A DNA stretch of 29,602 bases from Alphaproteobacteria bacterium. GTDB lineage: Bacteria > Pseudomonadota > Alphaproteobacteria > Paracaedibacterales > CAITNM01. The notes beneath the pieces are model-generated. The model saw nothing but the letters and a program-made list of their open reading frames with translations. It was not told the origin of the DNA and did no database searches. Position 1 is the stretch's first letter. Each line of letters starts with the position of its first letter. The position numbers and the translations under genes are program-made. The DNA lies in the NCBI GenBank assembly GCA_947499175.1, contig CANMNU010000003.1, positions 1 through 29,602 on the forward strand, written 5' to 3'. This document shows, piece after piece, positions 1-11,001 of this stretch.

Positions 1-2
1 TA

Positions 3-140
3 AAAACAGATTTTCAGATTGTTCATACTCGACATAGATCGTTTATTAATGGCTTTATCCATATCTTTTCAACACTTATTGCTTATGCCTTGAAATCAAA
101 CAAACCTGCCATTAAATTCAACAATCTAATCCAGAATTAG
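3..140 (+). CDS. IS982-family transposase, C-terminal 45 codons (5' part outside window)
   Basis: Reading from base 3 gives an open frame with the motif HTRHRSFING, then a hydrophobic stretch (FIHIFSTLIAYAL) and KPAIKF, ending at TAG 138-140. The arrangement HxRHRS, then N, then LIAY, then KP near the end is what I recall for the C-terminus of IS982-type DDE transposases. The stop codon lies inside the terminal inverted repeat, which is usual for compact IS elements. The copy may be intact upstream, but only this tail is visible. The frame and motif are seen directly; the family assignment is from memory. Confidence 0.8.
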   Translation, partial: KTDFQIVHTRHRSFINGFIHIFSTLIAYALKSNKPAIKFNNLIQN

Positions 141-143
141 GGT
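126..143. repeat. IS982 right terminal inverted repeat
   Basis: The reverse complement is ACCCTAATTCTGGATTAG. It pairs with ACCCCAATTCTGGATTAG at 29456-29473 with one mismatch. The transposase stop codon falls inside it. Confidence 0.8.
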
Positions 144-257
144 TTTTAGGTTGGGGTAATTGTGTCCAAAGGTTTGTTCACTATCTACTGCAACTATTGC
201 TGAGAATGTTAGTGCAATAACTGAAAGTAAACCATTAAGTACTGGTGTTTTCATCAT
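126..257 (-). pseudogene. Small exported protein truncated by the IS982 insertion
   Basis: A minus-strand frame starts at ATG 255-257 (or 252-254). It opens with MKTPVLNGLLSVIAL, a basic residue followed by a hydrophobic run, and an Ala-rich stretch (SAIVA) that looks like a Sec signal peptide cleavage region. About 15 residues of mature protein follow (VDSEQTFGHNYPNLK). The frame then runs into the IS terminal repeat at 143 and stops at 126-128 inside the IS. The last five residues are therefore IS-encoded, and the original gene continued leftwards before the insertion. I do not recognise the protein. No clear Shine-Dalgarno precedes the start. Confidence 0.5.
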
Positions 258-414
258 GAGGCAACAACTTAGAAAATTAGTATATTCTTTCATTATACTC
301 TTAACTGTAAGTAATTGCAAGAATAAAGCATGTGTTGTGTTATTTCAAAATAAATATTTTGCAACTGTAATGTTTCTAGCCTATAAACATATAGACTAAA
401 GCTGTTAAGTAGTT

Positions 415-443
415 TTTAACTCTTTGGGATTTACACTTATAAT
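415..443 (+). promoter_or_regulatory. Sigma70-type promoter of the exported-protein gene at 467
   Basis: A perfect -10 TATAAT sits at 438-443. A -35-like TTTAAC sits at 415-420, with a 17-base spacer. Transcription would start about 15 bases before the ATG at 467, leaving a very short leader without a Shine-Dalgarno sequence. Confidence 0.55.
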
Positions 444-466
444 AACGAAAAATTTGAATAAATTTT

Positions 467-1348
467 ATGAAATTAATACGCTTTACCTTTTTTGTCTGTT
501 GTGTAGTACTTGGGTTCACTAACGTTTACGGTGGTCCGTTACTTGATAAATTCAGGAGTAATCAGCAGCAAAAATTGCAAGAATTTGGGAAAACTAATCT
601 GGGTGAATTTAGTGGCCATATTTTTTATCCATTTGGTGGCCCTGATGTGACCTATCCTTTATTAATGTTTCCAGAGTTTAAGGACCTAACATTAATGGGG
701 CTTGAGCCAGCTGAGGCGCCTGAATCTGTGGAGGTGAAGCTTGATAACGGTGCTTTAAGTAATTTGTCGTCATTATACAAGCGTAGTTTTTTTATTACTG
801 ATCAAATGGTATCAGGTGTTAGAAATGTTGCAGCACTTATTTTAAAACAGCTTGAAAATTTAGGGGCTACTGATATTACAGTTAAAGCTATTGCTTGCCG
901 AGATAATGCCGTGGAATTTAGGTTTATGCTTAATGGCACAGAACGTACTATTCGCTATTACAAGGCAGGTCTTGATAATTCCCAGATTGATATTGATTTT
1001 TTAAAATCATTAGGTCCTATAAATGTGGTGTTTTTCAAGGCGGCATCATACTTGCCACACCAAAAGAATTTTTCAAAATTTAGAGGTTTTGTTTTGGAAA
1101 ATGTTGCAAATTTTGTGCAGGACAGCACTGGTGTCCCTTATGAATATCTTAAAGATAATTTTGATTTAACTTTGCATGGAAAATACTTAAAACCATACAA
1201 ATTCCCGGGTGGCTTTGAGCAGCTCAGTTTTCGTAAATATAGTGAGGAGCTTAATAAGCAGGAATTAAGTTTTTCTTTTGGATATGGTGGGGGATTTGTC
1301 CCGACCAATATTTTGGTGGCAAAACGTAAGTCTGAGGTAAGTTTTTGA
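467..1348 (+). CDS. Exported protein of unknown function
   Basis: A 293-residue protein. It starts MKLIRFTFFVCCVVLGFTNV with a likely cleavage after VYG, so it has a Sec signal peptide and should leave the cytoplasm. The mature part is soluble-looking, with alternating aromatic and charged segments and no second membrane segment. A segment near residue 60 (PFGGPDVTYPLLMFPEF) is rich in Pro and aromatic residues and could be a structural core. I recognise no enzyme motif. The start is supported by the promoter at 415-443 and the signal peptide directly after the ATG. It is followed after 100 bases by an MFS transporter, which need not share its promoter. Orphan exported proteins of this kind are common in intracellular alphaproteobacteria, but the function is unknown. 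Confidence 0.8.
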   Translation: MKLIRFTFFVCCVVLGFTNVYGGPLLDKFRSNQQQKLQEFGKTNLGEFSGHIFYPFGGPDVTYPLLMFPEFKDLTLMGLEPAEAPESVEVKLDNGALSNLSSLYKRSFFITDQMVSGVRNVAALILKQLENLGATDITVKAIACRDNAVEFRFMLNGTERTIRYYKAGLDNSQIDIDFLKSLGPINVVFFKAASYLPHQKNFSKFRGFVLENVANFVQDSTGVPYEYLKDNFDLTLHGKYLKPYKFPGGFEQLSFRKYSEELNKQELSFSFGYGGGFVPTNILVAKRKSEVSF

Positions 1349-1448
1349 TTGCAAAGCTTTGTGCTAATGGGGTAGTAATAAAAAGGATGTAGCCCTTCGA
1401 GTATCTAAGTTTTATGTGTGCTTGCTTTACAGTTTTTTGTGGTTGTTT

Positions 1449-2696
1449 ATGACGACGACTACGATTCCCACCGATAATTATCAAAATTCTAAAATTCACT
1501 CGACTGTTTGGAAAATCGGTTGGATGATGTGTTTAGTTAACTTGTCATTCGTGATGGGATATAGCTATATTGCTATTTACATGGATTACCTTGGTGTATC
1601 TATGGCCATGATTGGTCTTGCTGAAGGAGTAGCTGAAGCCCTTTCATTCATTTTGAAGTTATTTTCAGGCATGCTTAGCGATTATTTTAGGCGTCGTAAA
1701 CCTTTAATGGTAATTGGCTATTCCATGATTATTACTAGTCGAGTGTTGCTTGGCTTTGCAACTTCTTTTGTACCATTTATTTTCGGTAGATTGCTAGAGC
1801 GCATAGGTAATGGCACACAGTCTACCCCGCGTGATACCATAGTTGCGGATGTTATGTCCTCTAAGCGTATTGGTGCTGCGTATGGTATAAAGCGCACACT
1901 TTCTCAAGCTGGTGCATTTTTAGGAGCAATTGTTAGCATGTTTGCTATGCGTCTGTTTAATAATGATATCCAGTCTATATTCCAAGCAGCAATTTTACCG
2001 GCAATTATTGCCTATTTTATTTTAATATTTTTTATAAAGGAACCTAAGCAATTTAGCCATTCAGCGGTTTCATCCGAAATTCCCTTACCTGAGGAAAAAC
2101 GACGCCACCCTATTAGTATGAAAAATCTACCTCTGCTTGGTAAATCATATTGGATGCTAATGTTAGTGGCTGGAATATTTATGATGGCGCGTTTTGGCGA
2201 ATCATTTTTATGCTTGTATGCCCGTAAAACTTTTGATTTACCACTGGAAAATGTTCCATTGGTAATGATGGTATTTAATGCTGCTTGGTGTTTAACTTCT
2301 TATCCGGTTGGGCGAATGGCTGACCGTATGAACCGTTATTGGTTTTTGATTATGGGGATTGTGTTTTTAGTGTTAGCTAACATGGTATTAGCAAATGCTG
2401 ATTCACTGACTATGTTGTGGATAGGTATTGGATTTTGGGGTGTACAATACGCTATTACAATGAATATTTTTCTGTCCTTGATTGCTGAAATTGTGCCAGA
2501 AAATTTGCGTGGTACGGGTTTTGGTTGTTATTATATTATTTGCGCAACATCGGAATTTTTTGCCAATAATATTGGTGGGTTAGTTGCGCAAAACTTTGGT
2601 CAATCGCGAATGTTTCTATCTAGCGGGCTAATAGGAGTCTTTTCTTTGCTGGTTCTTATTGTCATAATGGGCTATAAAAGTAAGAAACAACATTGA
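1449..2696 (+). CDS. MFS transporter
   Basis: A 415-residue major facilitator with about 12 hydrophobic segments. The loop between TM2 and TM3 carries the MFS signature (SGMLSDYFRRRKP, the G-x3-D-x3-RR type). A central cytoplasmic loop rich in charged residues (around KEPKQF to EEKRRHP) separates the two six-helix halves. The second half has a related loop (GRMADRMNRYW). It should be an inner-membrane secondary carrier; the substrate cannot be told. I prefer the ATG at 1449 because the protein then begins with a polar stretch before TM1. An in-frame ATG at 1416 would add 11 hydrophobic residues. Neither start has a clear Shine-Dalgarno. trcR follows 36 bases later, so the two may be co-transcribed. 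Confidence 0.9.
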   Translation: MTTTTIPTDNYQNSKIHSTVWKIGWMMCLVNLSFVMGYSYIAIYMDYLGVSMAMIGLAEGVAEALSFILKLFSGMLSDYFRRRKPLMVIGYSMIITSRVLLGFATSFVPFIFGRLLERIGNGTQSTPRDTIVADVMSSKRIGAAYGIKRTLSQAGAFLGAIVSMFAMRLFNNDIQSIFQAAILPAIIAYFILIFFIKEPKQFSHSAVSSEIPLPEEKRRHPISMKNLPLLGKSYWMLMLVAGIFMMARFGESFLCLYARKTFDLPLENVPLVMMVFNAAWCLTSYPVGRMADRMNRYWFLIMGIVFLVLANMVLANADSLTMLWIGIGFWGVQYAITMNIFLSLIAEIVPENLRGTGFGCYYIICATSEFFANNIGGLVAQNFGQSRMFLSSGLIGVFSLLVLIVIMGYKSKKQH

Positions 2697-2732
2697 GCTG
2701 AATAAGTTCAAGTTTAAATAAGGTAGAAAATT

Positions 2733-3266
2733 ATGACTGCTCCATTGATGCCGAAGGCAACTTCAGTATGGCTTATTGAAAATACATCTCTTTCATTTCA
2801 GCAAATCGCAAAGTTTTGTGGCTTGCATATGCTTGAATTACAAAATTTGGCTGATAGTGAGTCGACACATGGTATGGTTGGTTTTGATCCAATTGCCTCT
2901 GGCCAATTAACTTTGGAAGAAATTCATCGTTGCGAAAAGGATGCTAATTTAGTATTGCAAATATCTGCAGCTGTTTCTGCAGATAGCGTTTTGGGTAAAA
3001 AACGTACACGTTACACACCTTTGGCTAAGCGCCAGGAACGACCTGATGCGATCGCTTGGTTAATTAAGTATTACCCTGATTTAAATGATAATCAAATTTC
3101 AAGGTTGGTGGGGACAACAAAGCCAACGATTGATGCTGTGCGTAATAAAAGCCATTGGAATGCCCATAATATTAAGCCACGTAATCCTGTACAACTTGGT
3201 TTTTGTTCACAATCTGAGCTTGATGAGGTTGTTCGTATTTTAAAGAAAAATCAGGAGGCGATGTGA
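2733..3266 (+). CDS. trcR: Cell-cycle transcriptional regulator TrcR (DUF1013)
   Basis: A 177-residue protein that I recognise as the DUF1013/TrcR family. The N-terminus has MPKATSVWLIENTSLSFQQIAKFCGL, a helix-turn-helix-like segment. A second such segment (NQISRLVGTTKPTIDAVR) lies near residues 120-137, after the conserved KRTRYTPLAKRQERPDAIAWL block. The family is essentially limited to Alphaproteobacteria, and in Caulobacter it is a cell-cycle regulator; its targets here are unknown. The ORF starts after an AAGGTAG Shine-Dalgarno-like sequence. Its last codons contain the ribosome binding site of trhO and its stop overlaps the trhO start, so the two are probably translationally coupled. 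Confidence 0.85.
   Translation: MTAPLMPKATSVWLIENTSLSFQQIAKFCGLHMLELQNLADSESTHGMVGFDPIASGQLTLEEIHRCEKDANLVLQISAAVSADSVLGKKRTRYTPLAKRQERPDAIAWLIKYYPDLNDNQISRLVGTTKPTIDAVRNKSHWNAHNIKPRNPVQLGFCSQSELDEVVRILKKNQEAM
3253..3258 (+). promoter_or_regulatory. Shine-Dalgarno that fixes the GTG start of trhO
   Basis: AGGAGG lies inside the last trcR codons, four bases before the GTG at 3263. The arrangement ATGTGA (3261-3266) ends trcR and starts trhO. This supports the GTG start over later in-frame starts. Confidence 0.75.
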
Positions 3267-4201
3267 TAGTCGTTGCGGCCCTTTACCAATTTGCAAAGTT
3301 CCCTGATTATATGAATCAGCAGGCGCCATTGATTGCATTTTGTAAAACCCATGGGGTGAAGGGCACAATACTATTAGCTGAAGAAGGCATTAATGGTACG
3401 ATTGCGGGTACTCGCGAAGGAATCGATGCCGTTGTTGCTTACCTTAAGGCTATTGGGCTGTTTGATAATTTGGAATACAAGGAATCATCTGCTCCAACGA
3501 TGCCATTCATGCGCCTGAAAATTAAATTGAAAAAAGAAATAGTCACTTTAGGTGCTCCGGCTGCAGATCCATTGCAGATGGTTGGTACTTACGTGCAGCC
3601 TAAAGATTGGAATGATTTAATTTCAAGGCCGGATGTAATAACGATTGATACTCGTAACGATTATGAAGTGATGATTGGTTCATTTAAAAATGCTGTGAAT
3701 CCCCAAACAGATTCATTTCGTGAATTTGTGAAGTATACTGAAGAAAATTTGATGGATCATAAGGAAAAGCCAATAGCTATGTATTGTACTGGTGGTATTC
3801 GTTGTGAACGTTCCACAGCTTACCTAAAGGCGCTTGGGTTTAATGAAGTTTATCACCTTAAGGGTGGAATTTTAAAATATTTGGAAGAAGTGCCTGCTGA
3901 GCAAAGTATGTGGCAAGGTGAGTGCTTTGTTTTTGACCAACGAGTGGCTGTTAAACATGGTTTAGAGTTTGGTACTCATGATTTATGTCATGGCTGTCGT
4001 ATGCCGGTTAGTACTAATGATAAATTATCACCACATTATTTGGAAGGTGTGCATTGTCACCATTGCCATAATACCTATGGCGCACAGCATTATGAGCGGG
4101 TAGGGGAGCGCCAAAAGCAGATTCAGTTGGCTAAAAAACGTGGTAGAAAACATATTGGTGAACGCGCTGAAACCCGTGGCTTTTTTGTGAAGTCTTCCTA
4201 G
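3263..4201 (+). CDS. trhO: tRNA uridine(34) hydroxylase, rhodanese-type
   Basis: A 312-residue TrhO/YceA (UPF0176) family protein. In this family it makes 5-hydroxyuridine at tRNA position 34 in an oxygen-dependent reaction. The N-terminal acylphosphatase-like domain carries ILLAEEGINGTIAG (about 37-49). A rhodanese domain follows, with ITIDTRNDYE (about 126-135) and the active-site loop MYCTGGIRCE, whose Cys is residue 175. The C-terminal tail has the paired CHGC and CHHC motifs typical of the family, which may bind zinc. The GTG start overlaps the trcR stop. The protein is somewhat shorter than the E. coli enzyme. ruvX follows after 8 bases, suggesting one transcript. Confidence 0.92.
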   Translation: MIVVAALYQFAKFPDYMNQQAPLIAFCKTHGVKGTILLAEEGINGTIAGTREGIDAVVAYLKAIGLFDNLEYKESSAPTMPFMRLKIKLKKEIVTLGAPAADPLQMVGTYVQPKDWNDLISRPDVITIDTRNDYEVMIGSFKNAVNPQTDSFREFVKYTEENLMDHKEKPIAMYCTGGIRCERSTAYLKALGFNEVYHLKGGILKYLEEVPAEQSMWQGECFVFDQRVAVKHGLEFGTHDLCHGCRMPVSTNDKLSPHYLEGVHCHHCHNTYGAQHYERVGERQKQIQLAKKRGRKHIGERAETRGFFVKSS

Positions 4202-4209
4202 GTAATATT

Positions 4210-4659
4210 TTGCAGATTACTATTTCAAGTGAAATTTTAGCTTTAAAAAATCAAAGATGCCGACTAATTGGTATTGATTACGGTCAAAAGCATGTGGGTG
4301 TTAGTCTTAGTGATTTTACCTGGACTATAGCAACACCCTACAAGACTTTTAGTCAGGCCGATTTGTTGCAGCAATTTAGGGCTTTAGTGAAAAGTGAAAC
4401 AATTGTTGGGCTGGTTATTGGTTGGCCTGTTAATATGAATGGTACAGTTGGCCCCCAATGTGAAGCGGTTGCGGCCTTTGTTAAAAAATTACTTAAGCAA
4501 TGTGAATTACCGGTTTGTATTTGGGATGAACGACTTTCTACCATGGCTGTGCACCGCACAATGATTGAAGCAGACCTTTCACGCAAGCGCCAAAAAGAAG
4601 TGGTTGATAAAATGGCTGCTTCTTACATGTTACAGGGGTTTTTAGAAAGTTTACGGTGA
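4210..4659 (+). CDS. ruvX: Putative pre-16S rRNA nuclease / Holliday junction resolvase-like (YqgF family)
   Basis: A 149-residue RNase H-fold protein of the YqgF/RuvX family, the usual length. The first catalytic strand reads LIGIDYGQKHVGVSLSD (about 19-35) with the conserved Asp. VIGWPVNMNG follows (about 76-85), and the motif WDERLSTMAV sits near residue 110. A late DKMAASYMLQGFL gives the last acidic residue. The E. coli homologue acts in 16S rRNA 5' end maturation. The start is a TTG at 4210, eight bases after trhO. No ATG precedes the conserved core, so a non-ATG start is required, although the Shine-Dalgarno is weak. Confidence 0.9.
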   Translation: MQITISSEILALKNQRCRLIGIDYGQKHVGVSLSDFTWTIATPYKTFSQADLLQQFRALVKSETIVGLVIGWPVNMNGTVGPQCEAVAAFVKKLLKQCELPVCIWDERLSTMAVHRTMIEADLSRKRQKEVVDKMAASYMLQGFLESLR

Positions 4660-4687
4660 CAAGAAATCTAAGATTTTACTACAAGAA

Positions 4688-5491
4688 TCATGGCCTTGAA
4701 CTAAAGTATGTTCGTATATGCGACAACATATTAATAAATTTATCAACAGTTTTCCCGTAAACCCCTTTATTTAATGCAAAAACTGCTATTTCGTCACCTA
4801 GATTTGCACCGATTAATTTTACTGGCTTTGAACTTTGCATAGAAAAATCTGCTGGCACATAATTGTTTGCAAGCATATCTAGATTTGCTAGTCCTGAATC
4901 TTGCAAGGTAAGTGCAACTAATTCACTGCAAAACAGTGACTGAGGATCGTGCTTGGTATTTGATCTGCAAGCAGATAAGCATAGCTCAATGCTACTACTT
5001 TTATAAGGTTTGCCTATATACTTTCTTATAAATTCTTTAAACTCTGGTCTGTCTGCTGTATTGCCATCATACATGATGGGGCGGACAACAGTGTAACCAG
5101 GCTCTAATACAATATATTTTTTCCAAGGGATAATATGAGATTCATGACCAGCGTAAGCTTGGAAGCAGTACCAGTTTTTTTGATCAGATAAGCTTGGATT
5201 ATTAGAAATTTTATTGGGATCGCATAAAATTAATGTTATGTGTGCCCACTTACTCGCAGTAGCTATTTGTATAGAGCGGCCAAAAATAGTGGTGCCTTCC
5301 TGCAAAGCTATGTAACCAAAAGTTATTGGTGTATCAAGTAGTGCTGTTACCTCGTTTGCTGTAAGTGCTGGATATTGCCGCTTGGTCTCAGAATTTTCCA
5401 AAAGCTGTTCCAGTATTTGATCTTGTTGATTTGAAGCTTTTAAATTAGTTGAAAGTAATACTAATATTAAAATAGAAAGATGTTTTTGCAT
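4688..5491 (-). CDS. Secreted permuted papain-fold hydrolase (YiiX/C92-like)
   Basis: A 267-residue exported protein with a signal peptide (MQKHLSILILVLLSTNLKAS). The body has the layout of the circularly permuted NlpC/P60-type fold (YiiX/YebB-like, peptidase family C92). A histidine comes first, in SKWAHITLIL (His84), and the cysteine comes late, in LFCSELVALTL (Cys188). In this fold these two form the catalytic pair. Members act on peptides, amides or lipids; the substrate here cannot be inferred. Being exported, it would work in the periplasm or outside the cell, possibly on the cell wall or on host material. It converges on ruvX and diverges from the ankyrin-like gene at 5952. The fold call is by motif order only. 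Confidence 0.65.
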   Translation of the reverse strand: MQKHLSILILVLLSTNLKASNQQDQILEQLLENSETKRQYPALTANEVTALLDTPITFGYIALQEGTTIFGRSIQIATASKWAHITLILCDPNKISNNPSLSDQKNWYCFQAYAGHESHIIPWKKYIVLEPGYTVVRPIMYDGNTADRPEFKEFIRKYIGKPYKSSSIELCLSACRSNTKHDPQSLFCSELVALTLQDSGLANLDMLANNYVPADFSMQSSKPVKLIGANLGDEIAVFALNKGVYGKTVDKFINMLSHIRTYFSSRP

Positions 5492-5951
5492 ACAAAATTA
5501 AATAAAATATAGTTTCAATAATACTATTTATACTGGATATTAGTTAATAAGTCGTTAAGTTTGTTGTAAAATTTTTCTTGCTTTGATCTACGAAAGAAAG
5601 CCTAACTAAAAAGAAGTGTTAATAAAATGGAAGAGAAGCTTGAAGATCTAAATCTTATCGCGTTTATCCACCATGGGATTTGACTGTAAGTAAGCTCAAA
5701 AACTCAAAAATGGCAATTAGACTATTTTGTAAGTATTTGACTAAGCTTTTATCTATATTTTTTATAACAGAAACAAAACACTAGGTTTAAGGTAAAAATT
5801 ATTTTACCGTTAAGTAAGGTCTTAAGTTGGATACTTGGAATGTACTAATTATGGCATAGTAAATCACAAGGTGATATTTGCGGTGACTTTTTTAGAGTAA
5901 GCTGCATAGTGCTTGAAATGGATGAACTAAAGTAATATTTCTGGAGGAATC
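5492..5951. other. 460-base intergenic region with a small palindrome
   Basis: No credible gene lies here. The stretch separates two divergent exported-protein genes and must hold both promoters. A perfect 7-bp hairpin, GGTAAAA-ATTA-TTTTACC, lies at 5791-5808. It is AU-rich and lacks a terminator tail, so it may be an operator or simply chance in AT-rich DNA. I could not identify a convincing -35/-10 pair for either gene. Confidence 0.4.
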
Positions 5952-6497
5952 ATGACTAAATTACAATTTTTAAAAATATGTGCATTAAATTTAATTTTTG
6001 GCACCACAGTTATTGCTGGTGACGGTTTAAGGGCAGAGTTAGAATCAAAGGTTATAAAATATGATAAAATAATTCGTGTGTATGGCCCAATAATTGGTCT
6101 TGAGGAGAGTGAAGCGCCATCAGTTAATAGGTTTACTCTCGCTAAAAGTCTTAGGGATAGTTATACAATGAGCGATGAAGAGCGTGAGAATTTGCAAGAT
6201 ATAATTTTTGCCATTAGTGAAAATAGTATAGATGCACTGTCACTTGTTAAAAAATTAAATGATGCAGCAGAAAAAGGACATTTAGGTATTGTTAGGCACT
6301 TGGCAGTTTATTGTCCTAGTGAAGATGTTGATTTGGTTGCAGGAGGGGCTTTTATGGCAAAAAAACCAAAAATTACAGAAACAATTATGGGTAGTAATGC
6401 AGCGTTAGGTAATCCAACTTCACTTACAAGAGTAATATTTCGTTCAAGAGCTTATGGAAAAACTGAAGAGTTAAAACATTTACCAGATGGAAGATAA
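5952..6497 (+). CDS. Exported ankyrin-like protein, short
   Basis: A 181-residue protein with a strong Shine-Dalgarno (GGAGG) seven bases before the ATG and an N-terminal signal peptide (MTKLQFLKICALNLIFGTTVIAG). Around residues 100-120 the sequence LNDAAEKGHLGIVRHLAVY fits the helix pair of an ankyrin repeat, and the next segment (GGAFMAKKPKITETIM) looks like a second, degenerate repeat. It resembles the larger protein at 12535 in leader sequence, start region and repeat type, so the two are probably paralogues. The downstream end is compact, reaching a hairpin before atpD. It could be a shortened family member. Exported ankyrin proteins in intracellular bacteria often act on host proteins; that role is inference here. 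Confidence 0.75.
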   Translation: MTKLQFLKICALNLIFGTTVIAGDGLRAELESKVIKYDKIIRVYGPIIGLEESEAPSVNRFTLAKSLRDSYTMSDEERENLQDIIFAISENSIDALSLVKKLNDAAEKGHLGIVRHLAVYCPSEDVDLVAGGAFMAKKPKITETIMGSNAALGNPTSLTRVIFRSRAYGKTEELKHLPDGR

Positions 6498-6523
6498 TTT
6501 TTAAAATTGAACAATAATAGGTT

Positions 6524-6541
6524 GGCAGCAATTACGCTGCC
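6524..6541. terminator. Hairpin between the convergent genes at 5952 and atpD
   Basis: GGCAGC and GCTGCC pair around a six-base loop, immediately after the atpD stop (6545-6547, minus strand) and 26 bases after the plus-strand stop. The tails are T-containing but not a clean T run in either direction, so it is a weak bidirectional terminator at best. Confidence 0.45.
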
Positions 6542-6544
6542 TTC

Positions 6545-8872
<2,328 letters not shown>

Positions 8873-8895
<23 letters not shown>

Positions 8896-10435
8896 GGTTG
8901 AAACGACCTATAAAATCAGTAAGGAAACTTTTTAATTTTTCTTCATGCTTTGGGCTTAAAATTCCAGTTTCATTGATTGCCATCATTAATTCTGCTTCTT
9001 GTGTTTCTAGTAAATGCAAGTATTCTTTAGCAAATTCAATTACACGTGGTACGGTGACTTTGTCTAAGAAACCACGAACTGCTGCAAACAGCATAACTAC
9101 CTCTTGTGCAAGCGAATAAGGCTTTTGCTGTGGTTGTTTTAGCAATTCTGTAAGCTTGGCTCCATGGGCTAAAAGTGCTTGGGTACTTTCATCTAGATCA
9201 CTGGCAAATTGTGAAAAAGAAAGCATTTCACGATATTGTGCTAGTTCTAATTTAATTTTTCCAGCAACACTTTTCATGGCTTTGGTTTGTGCTGCAGAAC
9301 CTACACGGCTAACTGAAAGGCCTACGTTAATTGCAGGGCGAATTCCCTGGTGAAACAATTCAGTTTCTAAAAATATTTGTCCATCAGTAATGGAAATTAC
9401 GTTAGTTGGAATGTATGCTGCTACGTCACCGGCCTGGGTTTCAATGATTGGCAATGCGGTAAGTGAGCCGCCGCCCAAAGAATCATTTAACTTCGATGCG
9501 CGTTCCAATAACCGTGAGTGTAAATAAAACACATCGCCTGGGTATGCTTCGCGTCCAGGGGGGCGGCGTAGCAATAATGACATTTGTCGATACGCCACAG
9601 CATGCTTGGAAAGATCATCGTAAATAATTAAAGCGTGCATTCCATTGTCACGAAAATATTCGCCCATTGCACAAGCGGTATATGGGGCTAAATATTGCAG
9701 TGGGGCAGGGTCAGAAGCTGTTGCTGCTACTACAATTGTGTATTCCATGGCGCCGTGTTCTTGTAAATTTTTTACAAGGTGTGCAACTGATGAGCGTTTT
9801 TGGCCAATAGCCACATAAATACAGTACAAATGCTTTTTAGGATCGGCATTTTTGTTAATTTCTCGTTGGTTTAAAATGGTGTCTACAGCAATTGTGGTTT
9901 TGCCAGTTTGACGGTCTCCAATAATTAATTCTCGTTGTCCTCTACCAATTGGTACTAAAGCATCAATTGCGGTGATTCCTGTTTGTACTGGTTCATGTAC
10001 TGATTTGCGGGCGATAATTCCTGGTGCCTTACGTTCAACAGGCATTAAGGTTACGTTGTCTAATGGTCCAAGGCCATCAATTGGGTTACCTAAAGCATCA
10101 ACGACTCTACCTAACAAACCTTTGCCAACATTCACGTTAACAATTTGGTGAGTACGGCGTGCTTGATCACCTTCTTTGATCATTTGGTCATTACCCACAA
10201 TTACGACTCCAACGTGGTCAACTTCTAGATTTTCTGCAATGCCACGCACTGGTGTACCATCGTTTGTGATAATGTCAACCCATTCACCTGCTTGTATGTT
10301 ATCAAGTCCATAAATTCTGGCTATTCCATCACCAACTGAAATTACTGTGCCAACTTCATGGTTATCAAATGCTTTATCACTATGATGAAGATTTTTTCTA
10401 ATTATTTCGCTAATTTCAGTAGCGCGATTTTTCAT
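8873..10435 (-). CDS. atpA: F1Fo ATP synthase subunit alpha
   Basis: A 520-residue non-catalytic nucleotide-binding subunit of F1. It carries the P-loop GDRQTGKT (173-180), the conserved PVGRG-type entry (here [10 protein letters not shown]), [27 protein letters not shown], and the [23 protein letters not shown] stretch. The length is slightly above the usual 510 and nothing is missing. It begins five bases after the atpH stop and its 3' end overlaps the atpG start by 23 bases, which implies translational coupling. It works with beta in the alpha3beta3 head on the cytoplasmic face of the inner membrane. Confidence 0.98.
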
Positions 10436-10440
10436 AAACT

Positions 10441-11001
10441 TTAAGCCTCTTTTAATTGATAACGCAGACGATTCAGGCGACTTATTAGACTATAGTCTAA
10501 GCATTGCTCATTGATAAAGACCCTAAATCCGCCTAAAAGTTCTGGAACTTCTAAATACGAGTATTTAAGATTTTTTAAAGGATATTGGCTTGAAATCATT
10601 TGTTCAATAACACTAGCATGCGATTTATCAATTTTTACCATTTCAATTTTAACAGGAACTGTATTTGAAGCGTCATCAACAATAGCTGTAAATGATTCAA
10701 AAATTTCTGTTAAAAATTTAAGTCGTCTGTTTTTTGCAATAACCCTTAGGAAGTTCAAAAAAGTTTCAGATAAACTAATAATTTTTTCTAAATCTGAAAA
10801 AATAGCTATGGCAATTTTGGGTAGTAGCAATTGGCTTTTAAGTAAGGTTGCTAGCTCATCGCTAGCATTTAGCAACTCTTTAAATTTAGCAATGTCATGG
10901 GTTATTACTTCAAATTGTTGGGTTGCGCTAGCTTCACGGTATAAGGCTGAAGCATAACGCCCAGTCAAGCTTAAGCGCTGCTGAATTTGTCGTACTTGCA
11001 T
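10441..11001 (-). CDS. atpH: F1Fo ATP synthase subunit delta
   Basis: A 186-residue delta (OSCP-type) subunit, the connector between the F1 head and the peripheral stalk. The start region shows the family pattern [10 protein letters not shown] near residue 15. The body is a helical bundle with the [21 protein letters not shown] segment (about 85-105). The C-terminal domain ends in the expected [26 protein letters not shown]. It is the first gene of the minus-strand atpHAGD cluster. About 85 bases separate it from the MFS gene upstream, with only weak promoter-like sequence, so transcription may begin here or read through. Confidence 0.95.
   Translation of the reverse strand: MQVRQIQQRLSLTGRYASALYREASATQQFEVITHDIAKFKELLNASDELATLLKSQLLLPKIAIAIFSDLEKIISLSETFLNFLRVIAKNRRLKFLTEIFESFTAIVDDASNTVPVKIEMVKIDKSHASVIEQMISSQYPLKNLKYSYLEVPELLGGFRVFINEQCLDYSLISRLNRLRYQLKEA

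Larger units (their letters stand above)
1..143 (+). mobile_element. Right end of an IS982-family insertion sequence (partial)
   Basis: The window opens inside an insertion sequence. A transposase tail reads to a stop at 138-140. The terminal inverted repeat lies at 126-143 and, on the minus strand, begins ACCCTAATTCTGGATTAGA. This matches 18 of 19 bases of the end at 29456 on the other side of the window. The shared bases continue outward (CTAAAA before ACCC at both ends), so the true IS border could be six bases further out, at 149. The family call rests on the transposase motifs described separately. Confidence 0.8.

Noticed and set aside
160..399. Plus-strand frame of 79 codons at the left end
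   Set aside because: It has no ribosome binding site, starts just outside the IS, lies antisense to the truncated signal-peptide gene, and has no recognisable motif.
5629..5685. Short plus-strand frame (18 codons) in the 5492-5951 gap
   Set aside because: It has no Shine-Dalgarno and no relation to neighbours; chance in AT-rich DNA.
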